A program made the translations under genes and the position numbers. Source: Brachycybe producta (Eukaryota; Arthropoda; Diplopoda; Playtdesmida; Andrognathidae). Taken from it: a DNA stretch of 64,000 bases. The notes below the pieces were generated by a model. The model saw only the letters and a program-made list of their open reading frames with translations. It did no database searches and was not told where the DNA came from. Shown piece after piece: positions 46,055-58,055 of this stretch; positions within the stretch are counted from its first letter, which is position 1, and every line of letters begins with the position of its first letter. Location of the stretch: contig JAUPFP010000078.1 of the NCBI GenBank assembly GCA_036925085.1, forward strand, positions 250,001-314,000, in the 5' to 3' direction.

Positions 46055-46890
46055 AGAGAAACTTGAAAGTGTCTTAAAAACTAGAAGAGTAGCTGAATCA
46101 CTTGAGAGTATTTTCACGTTGTTATCTTTCAAAATAAACTTTTTATAGAACAAAAATTGAAAAAAGAAATATTCTCTGCATTAAAATTGAATCATTTTAA
46201 ACTGACAAAAAGGCTTATTTTGAAATATATCAACATGAATAGACCCTTAAGTTAATGGCATTTTCATGTTGATATCTTTCAAAATAAACAATAGTATAGT
46301 TATCTTTCAAAATTAGCTTTTTATGCAAGTTTGAAAATGACCCAACTTTTGAAGCAGACAATATAAAAAGTTTATTTTGAAAGATATCATGACGAAATTA
46401 CTATGAAGTGATTCATACCACTGTTGTAGTGGGTTTTAATAATTTAAATTTTTTTTTTAAAAAAATGTTTTAGAAACTAGAAGAGTAGCTTAATCACTTA
46501 AAGGTATTTTCATGTTGATATAGTTCAAAATAAACTTTTTATAGACAAAATTTTTTAAAAAAATATCGTCTTCTTAAAGTTTCGTTATTTTCAAACTGAC
46601 ATAAAAAGCTTATTTTTAAAGATATCAACATGAAAATACTATTAACTTGAAGGTATTTTCATGTTGTTATCTTTCTAAAATAAGATTTATAACAAAAGGA
46701 GAAATTGAAATGGTTTTAGAAACTAGAAGGGCTGCTCAATAACTTCTCAGTTTAAAAATGATCCAATTTGAAGTAGATAGTATTTTTTAAAATTTTGTTC
46801 TATAAAAAGTTTATTTTGAAATGTATCAACATACTTTTAAATGATTGAGCTACCCTTCTAGTATCTAAAACATTTTCTAGTTTTTCTTGA
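46055..46890. mobile_element. Four CTAGAA foldback elements downstream of the Reeler-DOMON gene
   Basis: Copies at about 46058-46255, 46260-46410 (tips lost), 46470-46640 and 46700-46885. The first starts about 210 bp after the stop codon and follows AATAAA at 46050. Confidence 0.75.
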
Positions 46891-47640
46891 TTTTGTTCTT
46901 CTCAAAGACGGAATTAATCAAGAGTTCGAACAACGTTTTCTTTTTCTAGAGCTTATCATGTCTGATCACAGAATTAAGTTTAAACTTTAAAACCACGTTA
47001 AGTGATTCGGTTACTGTTTTTTTAATTAAATACTAGAAGAGTAACTGAAGTAACACTTTAAACACAAAATATCTGAAGTTATGTTGGCTTTTTGATCTTA
47101 AAAGTACTTAAAAATTAAAAAAAAAATACTCAAAAATATAAACTTTAAAACAAAAAATTGTAAAAAATGAAAGTATTTGTGGTGGGCTTCAAGGTTTTGG
47201 GCTCCGCTCCCCTTTATACAAAAGATCCCTCCACTTTTTAAGGATTTTAGTTTTTGTTTTATTTTTTGAAGACCTTTTTTAATCTTTTTAGCAAAATTGG
47301 TCATAAAAAGGTACTTATATTATATTATTAAATAATTGTACTTAAGACAATAATAATAAGCAGTCAAAATTGCAAAATATGCAAATGAGGAAGAACAATG
47401 GAAATACAATAGTGTTAATTTTGAAAACGACTTTCTTTTAAAAAAGCGTTTTAGAAACTAGAAGAGTAAATGTATCACTATTAAAGTTAAATGATTTCAG
47501 TTTTAATGTTGATATCTTTTAAAATAAATGTTTTATGGTTGATTTTAAATTCACAAGTTAATTCTGAAAGATCAATATGTAAATTTGGTTGATTTGAAAC
47601 TTGATATCAATTTGAAATGCCATTTAGTGTAGGAGATACC
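46891..47640. other. Unassigned spacer with foldback debris
   Basis: 47445-47630 is a worn foldback left half. The 68-codon minus-strand frame at 47098-47304 is low-complexity Lys/Phe and is not called. Confidence 0.4.
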
Positions 47641-47950
47641 CAACCTTTTTGAGAGGTGGGCCACCGAGGAAGGTTTTTCTATAATTATTCATAATTTCAT
47701 TAATTTAAAAAAAACGTAAGAAACAAAGCTTTATTAATAAATATTATTAAAAATAAATTATTTATTATTATAAATAAATTTATAAATTATTTTATTATTA
47801 ATTAATATAATTAATTTATAAATTATTTTATTATTAATTAATACAGTATAATTAATTTATGAATTATAAATTATTATTATTAAAAATAAATTTAAGATAT
47901 ATTGATAAAATATTTGCGGGCTGTAAATGGCTCGCGGGCCATTGTTTGAA
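47636..47950. mobile_element. Probable degenerate non-autonomous DNA element
   Basis: GATACCCAACCTTTTTGAGA, GGTGGGCCACC and, near the other end, GGCTCGCGGGCCATTGTTTG flank 200 bp of AT-rich sequence. A related GGCTCGCGGGCCGCAAAATT end lies at 57474. Class uncertain. Confidence 0.4.
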
Positions 47951-48194
47951 AAAATACACTTGCTTCATTGATTCAGGTAGTTACTCTTCTAGTTTCTAAA
48001 ACACTTTTCAAGTTATTCTGTAAGTTGTTTTAAAACAGAGAATATCTAGTTATTTTGGATCTAATAAGACAAACATTTTTTTAAAAATATATTTCAATAA
48101 ATGAAATTTTATAAAATACTATATTTAGAAATTATTATAATTTCCAATTTGAATGAAAATTTATCTTAATTGTGCCAACATTTTTTTTAGACAG

Positions 48195-48350
48195 CCATAA
48201 AGTTTAGCAAAACCGTTTAACACGAAAACGGATAACACAAAAAATCGGATAACACGAAATTTATTTTTCAGTCCTGTCCCTTAGAATAGCATAAAATTCT
48301 TTCTTTTGACACGAAATTCGTTTAACACGAAAAGAATATTTCGCGTTAAA
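48195..48350. mobile_element. AAACCGTTTAACACGAAA foldback repeat, copy 2
   Basis: Several copies of GTTTAACACGAAA or GGATAACACGAAA flank CCCTTAGAATAGCATAAAAT, which is the reverse complement of the interior of 36840-36990. Confidence 0.7.
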
Positions 48351-48699
48351 ACTTTGTTAACTTGTAAACATAAAAATTGTGTTAATTGAAAAAAAAAATA
48401 TATATATATTCAAGATGTGAAAAAATGACGCAATTTTTAATGGCAAAAATACATAAAATAATTTTATTTCTGTGATAAGATTTTACATTCCATGGATAAT
48501 AAAAAAATAACTCAGATGATAAAATATTCATGTAATAATTAATGTTCATTAAAACTAAATGTATTTTGTTAAAATTTTATTCAACATAAAAATACTTTTT
48601 TTAAAAAACACAATTTTAATTTATTTTGTCTTTTTTTTTTCTACTGTCAAAGTCGAACGTCAGTCATTCTGCAAATAAAACTAATAAATTTGTACAATG

Positions 48700-49425
48700 A
48701 CTGATTTTCAACATTAACTGTGGAGTTTTGCATGTGACGTCATATTTGGTATTCGATGTATTGATAAGAATATTTCATTTGTATAGATTTATTTGCCATA
48801 TGTCACTGTTAAATATGTAATATTGAACGCCATTACGCAAACTGAATTTTATTTTATTAAAAAAAAACGTATAATTTCCAAAATGAAGTGATTTCTAAAT
48901 GGAGCTACATTTTATTGGCGAACGGATATGTGATTTGGGACCTGAGCACAAATTCATGACGAGGGTGTGACGTCATTCGCGGAGGAATGTTTTAACGCGC
49001 GCCTAAAAGTTTGTCAAGGGACGTCATTTCAGTATAATATCAACAATAAGTCATTAATAGTAAATTTATTTCACATTTATATAATAACGGACATCATTAC
49101 ATTTGTATTAATTATTTAATACTAGATGTTTCTCATAAAATTACTAAAGAAACGTCATTTCTGATTGAAACTATTTTCTTTATGTAGCGGAAGAACACAT
49201 CACATTGAGCCTAAGCACGATATAGACGTCACAAACGTAGCCGTGCGCATACGTTGACGTGAAATCAGCTGTCTGCAGATGTATGACGTCATACGAAGCT
49301 ATATTCATTGATGTACGAACAGCAGTAAGAAACTTACGAAACTTACATACAGAGCCGCAACCGCATGTGTCTGTATGGATATCTACGTGGCGCAATAATC
49401 GCAATTCCGCTCAAGAATAATCAAG
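48700..49425 (+). promoter_or_regulatory. CRE-rich candidate promoter region
   Basis: TGACGTCA-type sites cluster here: GTGACGTCATATT (48732), GTGACGTCATTCG (48968), GGACGTCATTT (49020), AGACGTCACAAA (49225) and ATGACGTCATACG (49281). They lie upstream of a short open first exon at 49426. Promoter role inferred from position. Confidence 0.4.
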
Positions 49426-49464
49426 ATGGATGTCGAATTCGCTGTTATTAGTGTCGTCTTCACG
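49426..49464 (+). CDS. Possible first coding exon of an unidentified gene
   Basis: AATAATCAAG precedes ATG, followed by MDVEFAVISVVFT and a strong donor (ACG|GTAAGC), phase 0. The hydrophobic start could open a signal peptide. No convincing downstream exon was found before the convergent SLC5 gene. A 9-nt in-phase piece (ACATTAAAG between CAG and GTAAAC, near 49689-49697) is possible but unsupported. Confidence 0.3.
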
Positions 49465-49957
49465 GTAAGCTCCTATTTTTTACGTTTTCAATTGTTTTTC
49501 GTTGTTTCTGAACTTGCAGCTAGCTAGAATTTGCAAAAATCTATAAACCTCAGCTTATAAACATAGTTGTTGTTGAGTTTTTGAGTAAAAATCTATGTCA
49601 AACGAGTCTTCTGCAAGCGAAACAGTATATTGGGATAGCGACATGTTGCTCTAACTATGAAGTTATTGGGTGTACTAGTATGGCAGACATTAAAGGTAAA
49701 CATACATGTATGGTATTGCGACGCCATATTTGATTACCCTTTTCTATTTTTTTGTATGGAAGTTTGCTCAGTCTCACTATCCGTTTTGATTCAGATCGTA
49801 AGTATGAGATGGGTTGGTCGTGTCCCTTTTAGCGGCTTATTTCATTTTTGCCCGGGTTTTTTTAACCGGAACCGGAAATCAACGTTTTATTGACGATTTG
49901 TGTGACGGTAAAATTGTTGTCTTTTGGCTGTAAATTGTAAGTTTTGTGTGGTATTTA

Positions 49958-50270
49958 GCTGAAAATGCGATGAAATCAGTGAAATGAAGAGACTGAAGAC
50001 AATTTACGAGCATTTCATTGCTATTTGTAGTTAAAAAAAAAAAAAAACATTCGAAGAAGAACATAAAGTAATGAAAGTGATCAACTGAACAGATGGCGAT
50101 CGTTAAAGCGCGCACTACCATTTTTACTGGTAAGTGTGTGCACTCTGTGCAATATGTTTACGTTACTTTTTGCTGAACTGAATGTAGGTTGTGATTGTTT
50201 AAGTGCACGAGATACATTTTTTTTGGCGCCAAAGTGTAAAATGCCTCGCAAACCCATGATTAGTCTATCT
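49958..50270 (+). repeat. Segmental duplication, copy 1
   Basis: TGAAATCAGTGAAATGAAGA, CAGATGGCGATCGTTAAAGC, GCACTCTGTGCAATATG and TAAGTGCACGAGATAC occur here and again at 50328-50578. A stop codon and an A-run interrupt the frame that is open in copy 2. Confidence 0.8.
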
Positions 50271-50327
50271 TTCACGTGCAAAATGAAGAGAAACGTGAAT
50301 ATGTTTTAGAAACTAGAAGGGTAGCTT

Positions 50328-50578
50328 GACTGAAATCAGTGAAATGAAGAGACTGCAGACAATATACGAGCATTTTATTGCTATTTGGAGTTATAAACAC
50401 ATTCGAAAGAGTGATCAGCTGAACAGATGGCGATCGTTAAAGCGCACACTGAGATTTTTTGTATTGGTACGTTTGTGCACTCTGTGCAATATGTGTACGG
50501 TACTTTTTGCTGATCTGAATGTAAGTTGTGATTGTTTAAGTGCACGAGATACTTTTTTTTTTGGCGCCAAAAAGTAAA
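50328..50578 (+). repeat. Segmental duplication, copy 2, with open frame
   Basis: About 85% similar to 49958-50270 by eye. It holds an 83-codon open frame (EMKRLQTIYEHF...RTLRFFVLV) followed by a GTACGT donor-like site. A coding origin is possible but no domain is recognised. Confidence 0.5.
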
Positions 50579-50597
50579 CTTGTGATTATTCTGTCTT

Positions 50598-50805
50598 TCA
50601 GATGCAAAATATAGAGAAACTTGAATGTGTGTTAGAAACTAGAAAGGTAGATGAATCACTTAAGGGTATTTTTTATATTGATATCTTTTAAAGTAAGCTT
50701 TTTATGTGAGTTTTTTTTTTATAAAAAGTTTATTTTGAAAGATATCGACATGAAAATATTCTTAAGTGGTTGAGCTACCCTTCTAGTTTCTAAAAAACAC
50801 ATTCA
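50598..50805. mobile_element. CTAGAA foldback element downstream of the SLC5 gene
   Basis: GTTAGAAACTAGAAAGGTAG to TACCCTTCTAGTTTCTAAAA. Its right arm supplies AATAAA on the minus strand, about 230 bp after the SLC5 stop codon. Confidence 0.8.
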
Positions 50806-50965
50806 AGGGCTTCTTCTCCTTTTTTTAAAAAAACAACAACAAACAAAATTATGTTTTAAAATGAAATATTTTTCCATATTTAATAAATAAATGGGGTCAA
50901 AATGACCCTAAATAGAGGAATGTCTTTTAAAATATACGATATTCTAATTTTTTCTGAAGCATTTA

Positions 50966-53900
50966 TCATCCGGTTCCGTTTGTTTTGATGTTTACGGCTA
51001 TGGTTACCATTTCAGTACCATTACCGTTTCCTAGTAAACCTTCTTCTGTTTCATTGGGTGGGTCATTAAAATCCTATAAAATGAATGAGATTTAAAAGTG
51101 AATCGTGACGCCATCTGGTGGGGCGATATGCTTATACGTTTACGTACATCTTTAGGCGCAACGAATTTCTTTTCCATTAATAAGAAATGAGCAACTCCTA
51201 GTCGTTGGCACGTGGTTTTCGGTAACATTCGTATGAGGCGCTTAGTTAGCGGTGAAATAAGGTTCGGATTGAGGTTTTTCACTTCTTCGGTTCCTGTTTT
51301 AAGATTCATGCAAGTGAGACCATTTATTTGGTGCGTTTGACCACTGGTCATTTTGGTATAGTATTTTTATATTTACCAATGATAAGGCTTGCTGCGGTAC
51401 CCACGACCAATCCGACACCAACTGTTATACAAGAGAACCAAAGCGGAATAATTCCTTGTATCAGACTGATAGAATCTTCACTGAAAATACAAACACGCGC
51501 CAAAAAAAAAAAAGATAAATGACCGGAAGTGACCACGACAATTGCAAAAGCCTTCATTTTACATAATGACTGGTTCAGCTGGTGTAAACGACGTTGGATA
51601 AATTCGAGTATCGTTCAGTGCATCGTTGATGGCATATGTCGGATAGTCACCCGGTACGAGACCGAAGAACGTGCTGCCGTTACTATGAAACTGCCCGGTA
51701 AAGGAATCGTTTCCAAGGCAACCTTCGGTGCTCATTGGAGCCGTAACGTATGGATTTCCAATTGCCATTCGGCTGATGGAGAGCCACCATCCGAATGCGA
51801 GGCTACAGATGTAGCCGACCGTTGCTCCCTGAGTATGAAACATCAAGTGTCGAAACATGTTGCCATTTTTGTTTTATCGGTTTCACTTTGAAGAGTATCG
51901 TTAACGTACCTTGGCATTAGCCCATGGAACGAAGAATCCCAGCGTGTAGACAACAGCCGTCGATCCGAGCGATGTACCACCGATTGCTTGCATCGTTTGA
52001 ATGATACCACCAAAGTGTTGCGCAACGCCACAAAGTCCAAAGACCATAAGTCCGTAAATGCCACCTTAAAGAATAAACTCGAGTTTGAGACAACCTTTTA
52101 GATCGTTCGATGATGCGTCCTGGCTTTTAAGAACCTAGAGACACTCGAGAGTTGCGCATGCTGTGAGGCATGTTAAATTGCATGGTTCCGAAGTTGATTA
52201 AATGGCTCTAGCGACGAAACGGCAATTTGGAACGTCATGAAAATACCTTAATACTCGAAGAACATATTAAGGAATATGAACTATTTTTTCTTAAAGTTGA
52301 CAGATGTTCCCGAAGAACGGGATGTATTTAGCAAAATGGACTTTTTGAAGTCAATGGCTTTTTAACATGGGTTGAGCAAATTAGCATAATTCAAAAATTT
52401 GTAAAATAAAAATTTGATTGAATATTGCAACCGAAAGACCTTAATACCTGACCATAACACTGAAGAAGCAATTGCAACTTGAATTATTGCACAAAACGTC
52501 ATTTGAAGAGAGATTTGTATTTAGAATCAAGACCATGTTTGCGGAAACATCAAATTTCACGTAACATTGGGTCTATGCCGTCATGCCATGTCGTCACGCT
52601 GAAGTGTCTCTACTCTCTTAACAGGCCCACGAACGTTCGTAGTTTGCAATTCAAAAAATACGAACATACCGATGACTTTGGATAGTATCTTTGCATTTTT
52701 ATCGGATAGTTTCGGTATAACAGGTCTAATGAAGTCAATCAACATTATCGTAGCAAATGCGTTAACGACAGAAGACAGGGTACTGCAACGTGTAATGCAA
52801 GAGCAATCTTTACATGTTCTCAAGATGGCTGTCTTTTTTATAACCTTGTTCTTACCTTAGTGTGGCACATAGTATTCCACCGACATATAATCCTGATAAT
52901 CCCGGAGTATGACCGAATATATCCATAGCAAAGGAGGCAGACACCTGAAAATGGAAGTCGTACATTGAACGGTTATGACATATGCCAAGATTGGTAAAAA
53001 CGACAATGGAAACGCAACCTGGTCACGTGATGTGACGCGACCCGAAAGATACGGATCACAGTCGTGGTATTTGGCATACACTGCCATTCCGATCCAAACG
53101 GAAGCAATGGAGAGAATTTTTGTGATGATTACCGTTCCGATGACAGTTCTACGATAATAAATTGGGTTAATGTTGTTCGAAAACAACTATAGGAACAGAT
53201 GGGCGCACTTTCGAGCTCCAGCTAAATTGCGGTTTGCTAACTGTCGCTGTAACGACGATTGGCTCGTTGCCGTAGCAAGGAATCCGAGAGTGAAGTTTCC
53301 GATCAAGATGGACCACACGGTGTAATTGGAAATGGGAGATGGTGTCCAACTAAGGAAGCAAAATGTAACCATCAGGAAGCTAGCAATTGTTAGCACGAGC
53401 AATACTTAACTATACTTACTGAAAGAAAGTTGTTCGTTCTCCGAGTCGGTTTCGTTCCCATATTTTACCGAAACCACCACCTTCTATGGTACCCATGGCT
53501 ACCATCATTATGTACGAAACAAAAATCATAATCATCTGAAATACATCTGTCCAGATGACTGCTATAAAGCCTCCCTTTGAATATGGTAAAGCAAAATGGT
53601 TAAAAACAAGAGGAATTTCCGCTGTGCAGGAATTCTGGTACTTCGATGTCTAGAAGCATCTTGTAAAAGAAATTCAAAATGGATTGGAAAATAGAAGAGT
53701 AACAGAATGGAGTGGTAGCATTTTTACGTCGAGATATTTTAAAATAAACTTTTTATGGCAGTTTGAAAATGACCAAAAATGGTGTAACTATAAACAAATA
53801 CCATTTTTGTCTGTTTCAATCTACCATAAAATGTTTATTTTTAAAGATATTGTTAGGAAAATACTTTTAATTCATTGTTTTACACTTCTAGTTTTAAATA

Positions 53901-55971
53901 CGCTTTGAGTTTCTTTTCAAAGAAGCTTCAGAAAAGCTGAGTACTTGAATTACTGCACCTATATTATCGTGATGCCGTATTTACCAATGACGAATAAACT
54001 ATGCACAATCCGGCAATAAGAGCGATTGAAACCCATAAATGGAGCCCAGTAGCTGTAGGAAAAGAAAAAAAAGTGGCCTCGGATTGAGTTTATTCGAACT
54101 GTATTTTCGTCAAGCGGACTGTTGTGATTTCGTACCTTGAGTTAGCACTAGCGCAGTTACGTATGTTATACTTGCGGTTAGTAAACTCTGCAAAATGAAT
54201 TTGAAACGGTCATTAGAACGTTAAGCTCGACGTCACATGAAAATTTTCCATTTGGCACTGTAGTCTTCCAAATGAATGAATGGCTTTGACCACCAGATGG
54301 CACTTTGAGATTTAAAAACTAGCCATTTCGGTTCTTAATGGCTACAATCCGTTTTTAAGGGAGGAAGTCAGCGTTGCGCACATTACGAAAACCGTCAAGA
54401 TTGCTTTTTCATTTGGAATACTATAGGGCCATTTGGACTTCATGGAACGCTTAGAACACTCACATTTTGTAGGATGGAAACGCTTGCTGGAACTACCCGT
54501 AGAAATCGGTTGAAACGATATTCAATGTACTATAATGAAAGTATCTGTTAGAATCTCACTTGCATTATATGGTCGGAAGGTGTTCAGTTTCAAAGCTCTT
54601 GTGTAAAAAGTAAGCCAGCTTGAGCTTGCTCTTGGCTAAAATGTAAGCCAGCTTGAGCTTGCTCTTGGCTAAAAAAAAACTATACGTGGCGCTGAAACAC
54701 GGCACGTCTACAGCTCATTTTGTTTTAGCTATGCTGTTCTAGATGATGGATAACAACTTTGCTGGATAGCTGGCGAATCTATAAAAATCTTGCTGTGACT
54801 ACCACGTTGCAGCGCCTGCTAACTTGTTACCCAGCTACATTGCCTGTCACATGATAGCTGATTTGAAGCTTACTTTTTCAAGAATGACAATACTTTTAGT
54901 CATTTAACAGTTGCTATTCTAGTAGCTAGTATTCTAGCATGACGTTCAACAGGTACTATTCTAGCAGTTAGAGTATATAGCACAGCATTCAAGTAGTTGC
55001 TATTCTAGCATGTCATTCAACAGCTGGATTTCTTGTCTGTCATTCGACAATTACTATTCTAGCAGCTAGAATAAAGCTCGTCATCCAGCAGTTGCTGTTC
55101 TGGCATGTGATGCAACAGTTCCTCTCCCAGCTACTGGATTTCTAGCATACTGTTCGGCAGTTGCAATTTTAGTATGTCATTCAACATTTCCTCTTTCAGC
55201 TGCTGAATTTCTAGCATGCTGTTCAGCAGTTGCTATTCTAGCATGTCGTTCAACAGTTCCTCTTCCAGCTACTGTATTTCTAGCCTGTCATTCGACAATT
55301 ACTATTCTAGCAGCTAGAATAAAGCTCGTCGTCCAGCAGTTGCTGTTCTGGCATGTCATGCAACAGTTCCTCTTCCAGCTACTGGATTTCTAGCATGCTG
55401 TTCGGCAGTTGCTATTCTAGCATGTCGTTCAACAGTCCCTCTTCCAGCTACTGCATTTCTAGCATGCCGTTCAACAATTACTATTCTGGAAGCTAGAATA
55501 AAGCCCAGCGTTATCAGCAGTTGGTGTTCCAGCATGTCATTCAAAAATCTAGCAGGCCGGCACTTTTTTAAATATTTTAGCACAAACTGCTAAGAAACTG
55601 AACGTGAAACCACTCGCCTGATTAGTTGTATTCACGTTGAGTTTATACAATACTGGCACAGTTGTGAAAGTGGCAATTGCCGAACCGACGATATAAGTGA
55701 AACTAGAAATAATTAACTGAACACCATTACAGTATGCTTCCATCGGAGTTCCGAGTAACGATCCCGACGAAAGTGATGTAGCTGCAGCCGACAAAATGAG
55801 CGGCGTCAAACCGAGCGACTTGTTGGCCACCAAGAACTCTCTAGTGTTCTTGGAAAGTTGCGCTTTCCAAACATAATAGAAACCGATGATGGCCGTGATG
55901 CCGAGCACGGCGATCACAATGGCATAATCATAGACGGTGAAGTTATATTCGAGTTCGTTGTATTCGGTCAT
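50966..55971 (-). CDS. SLC5A8-like: SLC5-family sodium/solute symporter, complete (SMCT-like), paralogue A
   Basis: Fourteen exons, in coding order: 55618-55971, 54464-54529, 54136-54187, 53985-54052, 53420-53574, 53209-53349, 53019-53148, 52856-52944, 52670-52782, 51910-52064, 51563-51828, 51377-51480, 51148-51293 and 50966-51073. All phases agree, giving 648 residues. Intron 1 has a GC donor (CAG|GCGAGT). SLC5 hallmarks are SLLGTPMEAY (71-80), YIEYRFNRF (119-127), GGFIAVIWTDVFQ (181-193), YHDCDP (306-311) and STLSSVVNAF (352-361), which aligns with the Na2-site serines. The cytoplasmic tail ends VNIKTNGTG. The family couples Na+ gradients to uptake of monocarboxylates, iodide, vitamins or sugars across the plasma membrane. 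The SLC5A8/12-like label is by resemblance; substrate unknown. An in-frame GTG at 56016 was passed over for the ATG at 55971. Confidence 0.93.
53670..53915. mobile_element. CTAGAA foldback element inside an SLC5 intron
   Basis: A worn copy between exons 4 and 5 of the SLC5 gene: AAATAGAAGAGTAACAGAAT to TTACACTTCTAGTTTTAAAT, with ATTTTAAAATAAACTTTTTA inside. Confidence 0.7.
54600..54680 (+). repeat. Tandem duplication of GTAAGCCAGCTTGAGCTTGC
   Basis: Two perfect head-to-tail copies of a unit of about 42 bp ending TCTTGGCTAAAA, in intron 1 of the SLC5 gene. AGCTTGAGCTTGCT is also near-palindromic. Confidence 0.85.
54890..55560 (+). repeat. Intron 1 minisatellite GCTATTCTAGCATGTC
   Basis: About 11 degenerate units of 60-70 bp: CAGTTGCTATTCTAGCATGT, CATTCAACAGTTCCTCTTCC, AGCTACTGGATTTCTAGCAT. 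A 75-codon minus-strand frame (VERHARIA-type repeats) is a by-product and runs into the end of exon 1. Confidence 0.85.
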
Positions 55972-55974
55972 TGT

Positions 55975-56290
55975 CGTCGTTGAAGCGCGCTTTCCGATAA
56001 CTAAATGATGTTTCACCGACGGTTGTAAGTGGCTTTATGTAGTCCAGAAGAAGCCAGCTTTCTTAGTGGTCACAATTTTTCTCGGAAGTATTTTAAGATT
56101 TGTTTCTTGGTTGTCACTTGTCAGAGTGGTGGCCAACTTTGTAATGTGACGTGTGCCGCACACCATAAATCACAGAAAGCGCTTGTGAGAAACACACGTT
56201 CTGAAACTCATCGTGTTGAATCCAACGGCTGAATCATCCGATCAGACGGATGATGAAATAAAAACTTTTGTTCTAAAGTAACAGACATGT
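55975..56290 (-). promoter_or_regulatory. 5' flank of the SLC5 gene (paralogue A)
   Basis: Repeat-free sequence immediately upstream of the start codon. An in-frame TAA precedes the GTG at 56016. No TATA box is evident. Further upstream, foldback elements begin at about 56290. Confidence 0.35.
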
Positions 56291-56880
56291 GACATATTGT
56301 TTTTTTGACTTTTATCTTTCAAAATAAACTTTTTTATAACAAATTTTTAACTTTTTCATCCAAACTGCGATAAAAAAAACGTTTATTTTGAAAGATAACG
56401 TCATAAAAATACGTTTGCCACATTCAGTTTTTACTGTTCTAGTTTTTAAGAAGCATCTGTTAAAATAAATTCAAAATATATTTGAAACTAGAAGGGCCAT
56501 TGGAATGAAATAAGGAATATTTTTTTTCTAACGATATCTTTTAAAATAAACTTTTTATAATAATGAAATACAAAGTGTTTTTTGAAACTAGAAGGGAAGG
56601 GAAGAATGATAGAATATTTCATAATAAACGTTTTTATTGAACGAAATTCAAAGTTTATATTAAACTAGAAGAGTAAATCAATTTAATTTGTAGGATTATT
56701 TACATATTGTTCAAAATAAACGTTTTATGGTTGTTTAAAAAATGACAAAAGGGTTTGTTTCTGATTGGTTATCAAAACATAACGATTTTTAGATCTTTTT
56801 CAAATTGTTGTAAAAAGTATATTTTGAAAGATATTGTCATAAAAATCCATCATTTAAATTCCATTACCCTTCTAGTTTCA
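56290..56880. mobile_element. Three CTAGAA foldback elements
   Basis: Copies at about 56295-56455, 56470-56625 (right arm poor) and 56660-56880. All have AAAATAAAC(T/G)TTTTAT in the left arms. Confidence 0.7.
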
Positions 56881-57445
56881 AATGCACCGTGAATTTTTTT
56901 CCGCAAAAAGTTCAATTTGAAATATTTTGTCATAAAACTACAACATTTAAATTCCTTTACTCTTCTAGTTTGAAATACATCTTGAGTTTATTTCCGCAAA
57001 AAGTTTATTTTGAAAGATTTTGTCATAAAAATACAACATTTAAATTCCATTACCCTTCTAGTTTTAAATACTCCTTGAATTTCTTTCCACAAAAAGTTCA
57101 ATTTGAAAGATTTTGTCATAAAAATACAACATTTAAATTAGTTTGCCCTTCTAGTTTCAAATGCACCATGAATTTTCCGCAAAAAGTTCAATTTGAAATA
57201 TTTTGTCATAAAAATACAACATTTAAATTCCTTTACTCTTCTAGTTTGAAATACATCTTGAGTTTATTTCCACAAAAAGTTTATTTTGAAAGATTTTGTC
57301 AAAAAAATCTAACATCTTTGTTTCAAATAGACCTTGATTTTTTTCATAAAAAGTTTATTTTGAAAGATATCAATATAAAAATGCTATCAACTCATTCCAA
57401 TTACTCTTCTAGTTTCAAATACGATTTGAATTTCATTTAAAAAGA
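56870..57445 (+). repeat. Tandem repeat of foldback right arms, about 125 bp units
   Basis: Five units each read AAAAAGTT(C/T)AATTTGAAA, TTTTGTCATAAAAATACAAC, ATTTAAATTCC, CTTCTAGTTT, AAATAC and CTTGA. A 183-codon plus-strand frame with FFPQKVQFERFCHKNTTF units is a by-product of the repeat. Confidence 0.85.
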
Positions 57446-57654
57446 TGCTTTTTAAACTTGGCCCGATTTATGTTGGCTCGCGGGCCGCAAAATTACTTCA
57501 ACGCCTTTGAATAACCAATAGTTTTATCCTTAATTCGATGGTTCCTTATGATTGGCTGGCAAACGCTTAAAAATGTCAATCGGATCAAAGGTTTTTCTTA
57601 AATTAATGATTGGTTTCTGAACGTTCGATCTTCGATGTTTTTGAGATCAGTAGG

Positions 57655-58055
57655 GCTCGGATTTTTATGCAATATCAGTGCAGGTCGTTCTCAATCTGTG
57701 GCCCACGGGCCAATTGTGAAACAACAATCTCGTTTAGATCAACTAATAATAATGATTTTTTTAAAAAAAAAAATCAAAAAACACTGGTTAGAGACTAGAA
57801 TTCTCACAATTACAATTAGTACTCTGCTAGCAGCCAAATAGGCTTATGACAGAGGGATATAAAACTCCACATGCAGCATTAACTGTAAGTAAGGTGACAT
57901 CTAGCCTCTAACTAGACGTTTTTTGATTAGAAAAAAGAAAAGCATAATTGCAGTTGATCTAATGATGATGATGCTGGTGATAACTTCACAATTGGCACTT
58001 TGGGGGCCACAAATTGAGAAACATTTGCTTGTGATATTGGCATAAAAATCCGAGC
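57655..58055. mobile_element. GGCTCGGATTTTTATGCA foldback element, copy 4
   Basis: GGGCTCGGATTTTTATGCAA to GGCATAAAAATCCGAGCC. The internal hairpin is enlarged by about 100 bp relative to the other copies (57830-57890 is extra). Confidence 0.8.

Noticed and set aside
51348-51376. SLC5 A ending at TGA just after the last helix
   Set aside because: An intron (GTAAAT...AAACAG, 51294-51376) in the same phase as paralogue B leads into a conserved cytoplasmic tail, NLNPNLISPLTKR.
55972-56016. Upstream start of SLC5 A at 56016
   Set aside because: The codon is GTG and an in-frame TAA lies 18-21 bp before it. The ATG at 55971 matches the usual N-terminal length of the family.
56889-57440. 183-codon frame with FFPQKVQFE repeats
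   Set aside because: Translation of tandem foldback arms, with no independent coding signal.
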